DNA of 64,000 bases from Nocardioidaceae bacterium (GTDB taxonomy: Bacteria > Actinomycetota > Actinomycetes > Propionibacteriales > Nocardioidaceae), in contig JACJWW010000005.1 in the NCBI GenBank assembly GCA_020636935.1, positions 1 through 64,000 on the forward strand. Reading direction: 5' to 3'. The position numbers and the translations under genes are program-made. Each line of letters opens with the position of its first letter. The stretch's first letter is position 1. Of this stretch, positions 58,098-64,000 are shown in pieces. A model generated the notes under the pieces. It did no database searches. It saw only the letters and a list, made by a program, of their open reading frames with translations, and was not told the DNA's origin.

Positions 58098-59339
58098 GTG
58101 CCCCTTGACCTGACCGATGTGCAGGCCGCCGCGCAACGGATCGCTGGCGGCATCTCCTACACCCCTTTGACTCCAAGTGCCCGGTTGTCCGCCGCGACCG
58201 GCGCCCAAGTGCTGCTCAAGCGTGATGATTTGCAGCCAGTGCGCTCCTACAAGATCAGGGGTGCGCTCAATCTGATCAGCCAGCTCGATGAGCAACAACG
58301 TACGGCGGGCGTGGTCGCCGCCAGTGCTGGCAACCATGCCCAAGGAGTCGCACTGGCTTGCGCAGGGCTCGGCGTACAGGCTCGGATCCATCTGCCGTCA
58401 AACACTCCCAGGCAGAAGCGTGATCGGGTGCTGGCTTTGGGCAAGGGGCATGTCACCTTGGTGATCGAGGGCGACACCTACGACGCAGCCGCTGCAGCTG
58501 CTGCCCAAGAGGCCGCCGAGACGGGAGCTACCCTCGTGCCGGCCTTCGATGACCCCCGGGTGATCGCAGGTCAGGGCACCTTGATGCTTGAGGTGCTCGA
58601 GCAGTTGGGGCGGGTGCCGGACGTGATCGTCGTACCAGTGGGTGGTGGCGGGCTGTTGGCTGGCAGCATCGTCGCCCTGGGGGACAGGTTGGCGCAGACC
58701 AGGCTGGTTGGGGTTGAGCCTGCCGGAGCCGCAGCCTTGCGAGCCGCTCTGGACGCTGGCCATCCAGTTGTGCTGCCTGAGATCGATACCTTCGCCGATG
58801 GTGCGGCGACCAAGAAGACGGGTGATGCGACCTATTCGATCATCGCGGGGGCTCAGTGTGAGGTCACCAGCGTCAAGGAGGGGGCCATCTGTGTCGAGAT
58901 GCTCGCCCTCTATCAGGACGACGGCATCATCGCTGAGCCTGCAGGAGCCTTGGCGACAGCGGCGCTGCCGGGGCTCGACATCGAGCCGGGGCAGACGGTC
59001 GTGTGCGTCTTGTCGGGCGGCAACAATGACGTCAGCCGCTACGCCGAGATCGTTGAGCGAGCTTTGGTGCATGAGGGGCGTAAGCACTATTTCTTGGTGG
59101 AATTCCCCCAGGAGCCGGGTGCGCTGCGGCGCTTCCTCGACGACGTGCTCGGGCCCGACGATGACATCTCGTTGTTCGAATATGTCAAGCACTCCAATCG
59201 GGAGTACGGGCCAGCACTGGTTGGCATCGAGCTCGGCTCGGCAGCAGACTTCGCCCCTTTGATGAAGCGCATGCACGCCTCGCCTCTGCAGATTGAGCGA
59301 GTGCCACCTGACAGCCCGATGTTCAGGTTCTTGCTGTGA
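58098..59339 (+). CDS. ilvA: threonine ammonia-lyase
   Basis: A PLP enzyme deaminating threonine to 2-oxobutanoate for isoleucine synthesis, or serine to pyruvate. 413 residues. The PLP Lys is in PVRSYKIRGALNLISQL, preceded by VLLKRDDLQ. The phosphate-binding loop is VPVGGGGLLAGSIVALGD. A C-terminal ACT-like regulatory domain of about 85 residues follows (HYFLVEFPQEPGALRRFLDD), allowing allosteric control. GTG 58098 is chosen, giving VPLDLTDVQAAAQRI; TAGCCT lies 8 nt upstream. Its stop overlaps the next gene by 4 bp. Confidence 0.93.
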   Translation: MPLDLTDVQAAAQRIAGGISYTPLTPSARLSAATGAQVLLKRDDLQPVRSYKIRGALNLISQLDEQQRTAGVVAASAGNHAQGVALACAGLGVQARIHLPSNTPRQKRDRVLALGKGHVTLVIEGDTYDAAAAAAAQEAAETGATLVPAFDDPRVIAGQGTLMLEVLEQLGRVPDVIVVPVGGGGLLAGSIVALGDRLAQTRLVGVEPAGAAALRAALDAGHPVVLPEIDTFADGAATKKTGDATYSIIAGAQCEVTSVKEGAICVEMLALYQDDGIIAEPAGALATAALPGLDIEPGQTVVCVLSGGNNDVSRYAEIVERALVHEGRKHYFLVEFPQEPGALRRFLDDVLGPDDDISLFEYVKHSNREYGPALVGIELGSAADFAPLMKRMHASPLQIERVPPDSPMFRFLL

Positions 59340-60064
59340 AGCCCTTCCTCTTGCTCAGCATCCGCAGTGAAGACATCGCCGCCCATGATGAGCGCGAGGC
59401 CATCGCCCGAGCGGCTGGGTTGGATGAGGATCAATTGGCTTGGCACCGACTCGACCGGGAGCCGCTTCCGCCGATTGATCTGGATGATTGGTCTGGCTTC
59501 ATCCTGGGTGGTGGGGCCTACAACTTCAGTGATCGTGACAAGGCAGTAGACCAGGTGCGCGCCGAGGCTGACCTGTATCGCCTGCTCGATCAGGTCGTGG
59601 CGGCGGATTTCCCCTTCTTCGGGGCCTGCTATGGCGTGGGTGTGGTCGGCAGCCACCAAGGCGGGCTGGTGGATCGCAAGTACGGCGAACCCGTCGGCCG
59701 CACCGAGATCCGGTTGACCGAGGCCGGTCGGGCGGACCCCATCTTCGTTGAGTTGCCGGCGGTCTTCGATGCCTTCTTGGGTCACAAGGAGGCGATCAAC
59801 GTGCTGCCGGCGAATGCGGTGCTCCTCGCCTCGTCGAGCACTTGTCCGACTCAAGCCTTCAGGATCGGCGAAAACATCTACGTCACGCAGTTCCACCCCG
59901 AGTTGGATAGTGACGGGCTCTGCCTGCGGGTGGAGGTCTATCAGGACTATGGCTACTTCGACCCAAGTGAGGTTGAGGAATTGCAGCGTTTGGCTCGTGA
60001 GCGTGAGGTCGAGCATCCCAAACTCCTGTTGCGTGCTTTTGCAGAGCGATTCGCTCGGGCCTAG
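59336..60064 (+). CDS. class I glutamine amidotransferase domain protein (GMP synthase-like)
   Basis: 242 residues. The nucleophile Cys is in FPFFGACYGVGVVGSHQGG, and the His/Glu pair is in YVTQFHPELDSDGLCLR, so the triad is complete. The N-terminal SGFILGGGAYNFSDRDKAVD is the glycine-rich oxyanion region. No synthetase domain is attached. Stand-alone proteins of this type include gamma-glutamyl hydrolases as well as amidotransferases; the acceptor is unknown. The GTG overlaps the ilvA stop as GTGA, so it is coupled with ilvA. An 89-bp gap follows. Confidence 0.85.
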   Translation: MKPFLLLSIRSEDIAAHDEREAIARAAGLDEDQLAWHRLDREPLPPIDLDDWSGFILGGGAYNFSDRDKAVDQVRAEADLYRLLDQVVAADFPFFGACYGVGVVGSHQGGLVDRKYGEPVGRTEIRLTEAGRADPIFVELPAVFDAFLGHKEAINVLPANAVLLASSSTCPTQAFRIGENIYVTQFHPELDSDGLCLRVEVYQDYGYFDPSEVEELQRLAREREVEHPKLLLRAFAERFARA

Positions 60065-60141
60065 ACGATCGGCCGCTGCGGCATTGGCAGTTGCAGTTGC
60101 TCTCGCCCAAGGCTCTGCTTTAGTCGCTGCTGGCTCACGGG

Positions 60142-60147
60142 TAGGTT
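60142..60147 (+). promoter_or_regulatory. -10 element for a leaderless transcript of the AAA+ gene
   Basis: TAGGTT is followed by 6 nt and GTG 60154, with no ribosome-binding site in between. The -35 region is weak. Confidence 0.45.
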
Positions 60148-60153
60148 TGCAAG

Positions 60154-61545
60154 GTGACCTCCTCAGCACCTGCAATCACTAACCTTGGGCAACTTCGCGC
60201 GAGCGGGCATGTCCACAAATCCCTGCGCCAGGAGTTGCGTGACAACTTGTTGGCGATGTTGCGGGCTGGCGAAGACCCGTGGCCGGGTCTGCACGGCTTT
60301 GAAGCGACCGTCATCCCGCAGCTCGAGCGGGCGATCATCGCCGGGCACGACGTCGTACTCCTGGGGGAGCGGGGCCAGGGCAAGACCCGGCTGCTGCGCA
60401 CCCTGACGGGTCTGCTCGATGAGTGGACCCCAGTCATCGATGGCGCTGAGCTGGGGGAGCATCCCTATGAGCCCATCACCCATGCCTCCAAGCGTCTCGC
60501 CGCTGAGCTCGGTGACGACCTGCCGGTGGCCTGGCGACATCGCGATGAGCGCTACGCTGAGAAGCTGGCCACCCCAGACACCTCCGTGGCCGACCTGATC
60601 GGCGATGTTGACCCGATGAAGGTCGCTGAAGGACGCTCGCTGGGCGACCCGGAGACGATCCACTTCGGGCTGATCCCGCGCAGTCACCGCGGGATCGTCG
60701 CGATCAACGAGATCCCAGATCTCGCCGAGCGGATCCAGGTCGCGATGCTCAATGTGATGGAGGAGCGTGACATCCAGATCCGTGGCTATGTGCTGCGCCT
60801 GCCTCTCGACGTCTTCGTCGTAGCCAGCGCCAACCCTGAGGATTACACAAACCGAGGCCGGATCATCACCCCACTCAAAGATCGCTTCGGGGCTGAGATC
60901 CGCACCCACTATCCGGTCGAGTTGGCCGATGAGATTGCCGTGATCGAGCAGGAGGCACACTTCGCCGCCGATGTGCCCGAGCACATCATCGAGATCTTGG
61001 CTCGCTTCACCCGGCAGTTGCGGGAGTCGTCAGCCGTAGACCAACGCAGTGGAGTTTCGGCTCGATTCTCGATCGCAGGGGTGGAGACGATCGCTGCTGC
61101 TGCTCTGCATCGAGCCACAGTGCAAGGTGAGTCTGAGCCGGTCGCTCGGGTGGTCGATGTCGAGACGGCTGTTGACGTCTTGGGCGGCAAGGTCGAGTTC
61201 GAGACTGGTGAGGAGGGTCGCGAGGCGGAGATCCTGCAACATCTGCTCCGCAAGGCAACCGCGGAGACGGTGCGCGCACGCCTCGGCGGCATCGATCTCG
61301 GACTGCTCGTGGCGGCCATCGAGGACGGCGTCAGCATCACCACGGGCGAGCAGGTGACTGCCAAGGACTTCCTGGCCGGGTTGCCCATCCTCGGCGAGTC
61401 AGAGGTGTACGACGAGATCTGTCACCGCCTGCACGCCCATACCGAAGGCGAGCGAGCCAGCGCCATCGAGTTGGCCCTGGAGGGGCTCTTCTTGGCCCGC
61501 AAGGTCGCCAAGGACACCGCCGATGGGGCCGTCGTGTATGGCTGA
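60154..61545 (+). CDS. AAA+ ATPase of the magnesium-chelatase/MoxR type
   Basis: 463 residues. Walker A is VVLLGERGQGKTRLLRTL. GIVAINEIPDLAERIQVAML is the Walker B region, with N-E instead of D-E. ERDIQIRGYVLRLPLDVFVV and ANPEDYTNRGRIITPLKDRF provide sensor 1 and the arginine finger. ATG-independent GTG 60154 is used. Its last 8 bp overlap a VWA-domain gene, the normal partner in chelatase-like AAA+/VWA pairs. True Mg chelation for chlorophyll is unlikely, since no pigment genes are near; a protein-remodelling or metal-insertion role is more likely. Confidence 0.88.
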   Translation: MTSSAPAITNLGQLRASGHVHKSLRQELRDNLLAMLRAGEDPWPGLHGFEATVIPQLERAIIAGHDVVLLGERGQGKTRLLRTLTGLLDEWTPVIDGAELGEHPYEPITHASKRLAAELGDDLPVAWRHRDERYAEKLATPDTSVADLIGDVDPMKVAEGRSLGDPETIHFGLIPRSHRGIVAINEIPDLAERIQVAMLNVMEERDIQIRGYVLRLPLDVFVVASANPEDYTNRGRIITPLKDRFGAEIRTHYPVELADEIAVIEQEAHFAADVPEHIIEILARFTRQLRESSAVDQRSGVSARFSIAGVETIAAAALHRATVQGESEPVARVVDVETAVDVLGGKVEFETGEEGREAEILQHLLRKATAETVRARLGGIDLGLLVAAIEDGVSITTGEQVTAKDFLAGLPILGESEVYDEICHRLHAHTEGERASAIELALEGLFLARKVAKDTADGAVVYG

Positions 61546-63586
61546 TCTCTCCCGACCTGATCGCCACTCGGCCCGCTATGGGCGCTATCGAGGGGGCCCG
61601 GATCCGCTTGCTCTACCGGTGGATCTTGCCGAAGCGCTCGACGCCATCGGCGAAGACGTGATGGCCGGCTATAGCCCAGAGCATGCGATGCGAGAATTCC
61701 TCCGTCGCGGCGGCGAACAACAGCGTGGCCTTGAAGATCTAGCCCGCCAGATCGCCAAGAAGCGCAATGACCTGCTCAGCCGGCACAATCTCGACGGCAC
61801 CATGCAGGAGGTGCGTGAGCTCCTCGACCGGGCGGTGCTTGAAGAGCGCAAGCAGCTCGCCCGTGATGTCGACATGGACGACACCGAGCGCACCTTCCGG
61901 GAGATGCAGATCAACAATCTGCCCACCTCCACGGCCGCCGCGGTCAGCGACTTGTCGTCGTACGACTGGAATAGCCAGCAGGCCCGAGCTGACTACGAGA
62001 AGATCAAGGACCTCTTGGGTCGGGAGCTGCTTGATCAGCGCTTCAAGGGCATGAAGCAGGCATTGCAAAATGCCACCGACGAAGACCGGGCTGCGGTCAA
62101 CGAGATGCTCAGCGATCTCAACGACCTCTTGGAGAAGCGGCGTCGGGGCGAAGACACGCCTGAGGATTTTGCTGACTTCATGGCAAAGCACGGTGATGCC
62201 TTCCCGGAGTCGCCGCAAAGCCTCGATGAGCTGATGGATGCCTTGGCCAAGCGGGCGGCCGCGGCGCAGCGGTTGCGTAACTCGATGACTGCCGAGCAAC
62301 GCGCCGAGCTCGATGCTCTTGCGGCCCAAGCATTTGGCAGCCCCGAGCTGCTGCAGGGATTGTCACGACTCGACGACAATCTGCAACAGTTGAGGCCGGG
62401 GGAAGACTGGTTTTCGGGCGCACAATTCGACGGTGAGCAGGGGCTGGGACTCGGTGACGGCACCGGCGCGCTGCAGGATCTGGCCGAGCTTGATGAGTTG
62501 TCTGATCAGCTCAGCCAATCCTACGGCGGAGCCCGCCTCGAAGACATCGACCTGGACAAGCTGGCCCGACAGTTGGGTGATCAGGCAGCGGTTGATGCCC
62601 GCACCCTCCAAGAGCTTGAGCGCGCCCTGCGTGAGTCGGGATATCTCAACCGAGGTTCCGATGGCAATCTCAAACTCTCACCCAAGGCGATGCGGCAGTT
62701 GGGCAAGGCCCTGCTGAAAGATGTCGCCAACAAGATGTCGGGCCGTCAGGGGCAGCGTGACTTGCGTGCTGCGGGAGCAGCCGGTGACCTCAGCGGAGCG
62801 TCTCGCCCTTGGGTCTTCGGTGACACCGAGCCCTGGGATGTCACTCGCACGATCACCAATGCAGTGGTGCGTACGTCGGGCAGCCGCGCGCCCGGTGAGC
62901 GGATCCGGATCCAGATGGATGACATCGAAGTCGCTGAGACAGAGGCCCGCACTCAAGCAGCGGTGGCCCTGCTGGTCGACACCTCATTTTCGATGGCCAT
63001 GGCCGGGCGCTGGGTGCCGATGAAGCGCACGGCACTTGCCCTACACCAACTGATCACCTCGCGCTTTCGTGGCGATCACTTGCAGCTGATCGGTTTTGGG
63101 CGGGCAGCCCAGGTGATGAATGTCGAGGAGTTGACCGGCCTAGATGCCAGATATGACAAGGGCACCAATCTCCATCATGCGCTGCTCCTGGCCAATCGGC
63201 ATTTCCGCAAGCATCCCAACGCTCAGCCCGTGCTCCTGATCGTCACTGATGGTGAGCCGACCAGTCACCTCGCATCCAGTGGCGAGGTGCTCTTTGCCTA
63301 TCCGCCACACCCGATGACCATTGCCCACACTGTGCGCGAGCTCGACAACTCCCGCAGACTTGGCGCCCAGACCACCTTCTTCAGGCTGGGAGATGATCCG
63401 GGTCTGGCCCGTTTCATCGAGGAGCTGGCCGATCGGGTCGAGGGCAATGTGGTCTCACCCGAGCTCGATGACCTTGGGGCGGCGGTCGTGGGCAGCTTCC
63501 TGAGTGGGCGCGGAGGTCGCTCAAGCTCCCCCTTCGGTCACATGAGTGACCTCTATGGGGGTCGTGGTTTCTGGTATGACTCCTGA
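61538..63586 (+). CDS. von Willebrand factor A (VWA) domain protein, partner of the AAA+ ATPase
   Basis: 682 residues. An Arg/Asp-rich start is followed by a long helical, acidic central region (about 60-430) rich in LDELMDALAKRAAAAQRLR-like sequence. The VWA domain lies at the C terminus: the MIDAS motif is VALLVDTSFSMAMAGRW (DxSxS), VEELTGLDARYDKGTNLHHA supplies the Thr, and LLIVTDGEPTSH the Asp. This is the BchD-like half of a chelatase-type complex. ATG 61538 is used and overlaps the ATPase gene by 8 bp. Target unknown. Confidence 0.87.
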   Translation: MADLSRPDRHSARYGRYRGGPDPLALPVDLAEALDAIGEDVMAGYSPEHAMREFLRRGGEQQRGLEDLARQIAKKRNDLLSRHNLDGTMQEVRELLDRAVLEERKQLARDVDMDDTERTFREMQINNLPTSTAAAVSDLSSYDWNSQQARADYEKIKDLLGRELLDQRFKGMKQALQNATDEDRAAVNEMLSDLNDLLEKRRRGEDTPEDFADFMAKHGDAFPESPQSLDELMDALAKRAAAAQRLRNSMTAEQRAELDALAAQAFGSPELLQGLSRLDDNLQQLRPGEDWFSGAQFDGEQGLGLGDGTGALQDLAELDELSDQLSQSYGGARLEDIDLDKLARQLGDQAAVDARTLQELERALRESGYLNRGSDGNLKLSPKAMRQLGKALLKDVANKMSGRQGQRDLRAAGAAGDLSGASRPWVFGDTEPWDVTRTITNAVVRTSGSRAPGERIRIQMDDIEVAETEARTQAAVALLVDTSFSMAMAGRWVPMKRTALALHQLITSRFRGDHLQLIGFGRAAQVMNVEELTGLDARYDKGTNLHHALLLANRHFRKHPNAQPVLLIVTDGEPTSHLASSGEVLFAYPPHPMTIAHTVRELDNSRRLGAQTTFFRLGDDPGLARFIEELADRVEGNVVSPELDDLGAAVVGSFLSGRGGRSSSPFGHMSDLYGGRGFWYDS

Positions 63587-63594
63587 GCAGTTGC

Positions 63595-64000
63595 TCAGGC
63601 GAGCTTGGCCAACTCAGCCTCGATGTCGGCCGCGATCTCCTCAGGCTTGGTTGATGAGCCATAGCGCTTGATCACATTGCCGTCGCGACCAACCAAGAAC
63701 TTCGTGAAATTCCACTTGATCGCGCTGCCCAGTCGCCCTCCCTTCTCGGCCCGCAGCCACTTGTAGAGCGGGTGGGCCTTGCTGCCATTGACATCGACCT
63801 TGGCGAACATCGGGAAGGTCACGTCATATTTGCGTTGGCAGAAAGCGCCGATCTCATCGTTGCTGCCTGGATCTTGGTTGGCGAACTGATTGCAGGGGAA
63901 GCCCAGGACGGTGAAACCTTGTGAGCCATAGGTCTGTTGAAGCTGCTCCAGCCCAGCAAACTGAGGGGTGAAACCGCACTTTGAAGCGGTGTTGACCACG
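63595..64000 (-). CDS. glutathione peroxidase family protein, C-terminal part
   Basis: A thioredoxin-fold peroxidase, probably using thioredoxin or mycothiol-linked electrons. The visible 134 residues lack the N terminus, which lies beyond the window end. The active-site motif reads VNTASKCGFTPQFAGLEQLQ with Cys, not selenocysteine. GFPCNQFANQDPGSNDEI has the second Cys and the catalytic Gln, and IKWNFTKFLVGRDGNVIKRY has the Trp and Asn. It is convergent with the VWA gene, with 8 bp between stops. Confidence 0.93.
   Translation of the reverse strand, partial: VVNTASKCGFTPQFAGLEQLQQTYGSQGFTVLGFPCNQFANQDPGSNDEIGAFCQRKYDVTFPMFAKVDVNGSKAHPLYKWLRAEKGGRLGSAIKWNFTKFLVGRDGNVIKRYGSSTKPEEIAADIEAELAKLA

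Noticed and set aside
60154..63586. Mg-chelatase for chlorophyll or cobaltochelatase for B12
   Set aside because: The AAA+/VWA pair lacks the large H/CobN subunit nearby and any tetrapyrrole genes, so a specific chelatase name is not justified.
1..64000. tRNA genes, CRISPR arrays, insertion sequences and integrase sites
   Set aside because: I looked for T-loop sequences, regularly spaced 25-37 bp repeats and transposase motifs and found none that I could support.

Overview
The window is a gene-dense chromosomal segment of an Actinomycetota bacterium. By eye it is about 60% GC, with many GTG and some TTG starts and -10 hexamers placed 6-7 nt before start codons. The gene orders are actinobacterial: glmU-prs-rplY-pth, DUF3046-recA-recX-miaB-miaA-dapF-hflX, and lexA facing a LysM gene. 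It encodes coenzyme F420 biosynthesis and use, and a steroid-type catabolic gene pair. A high-GC Propionibacteriales/Nocardioides-like organism is the best guess, but the genus cannot be fixed from this sequence. I see no tRNA, rRNA, CRISPR array, transposase or phage gene.

Layout. 0-9.1 kb: VOC-protein tail, alpha/beta hydrolase, cation efflux, glmU, prs, then two tandem secreted paralogues and a class III nucleotide cyclase sitting inside the usual prs-rplY-pth order. 9.1-16.6 kb: CysQ-like phosphatase, a succinate-semialdehyde dehydrogenase/GMC oxidoreductase pair, a 464-bp noncoding spacer with a motif array and hairpins, guaA and a P450. 16.6-20.9 kb: F420 genes (fbiC, LLM-class oxidoreductase, F420:NADP oxidoreductase). 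20.9-24.6 kb: MMPL transporter and a membrane-fused spermidine synthase-like protein. 24.6-37.4 kb: DNA repair, tRNA modification and lysine/peptidoglycan housekeeping genes with small accessory enzymes. 37.4-44 kb: DUF2207, LemA, DinG-type helicase and a secreted metallopeptidase. 44-45.5 kb: SOS locus with lexA, five LexA boxes, a small leaderless reading frame and a LysM protein. 45.5-53.3 kb: TrhO, acetyltransferase, phosphatase, rhodanese lipoprotein, crotonase, NYN protein, and a divergent steroid-type cluster around a KstR-like box. 53.3-64 kb: MFS transporter, M20 peptidase, nucleosidase, lipoprotein, a deleted DUF302 gene, ilvA, a glutamine amidotransferase, an AAA+/VWA chelatase-like pair and a glutathione peroxidase cut by the window end.

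How the parts connect. lexA, the LysM gene and recA carry matching LexA boxes and form a local SOS regulon. The rhodanese lipoprotein at 48.6 kb and the DUF302 remnant at 58.0 kb carry related C-run/G-run palindromes of the CsoR/CstR type. The FAD dehydrogenase and the DUF35/thiolase pair share a divergent promoter with a KstR-type palindrome. The most interesting items are the five-box SOS intergenic region with its small ORF overlapping the LysM start, the KstR-like box, the internally deleted DUF302 gene under a CsoR-like operator, a new-looking exported domain found in two loci, the terminator-like hairpin in the rplY leader, and the motif array upstream of guaA.
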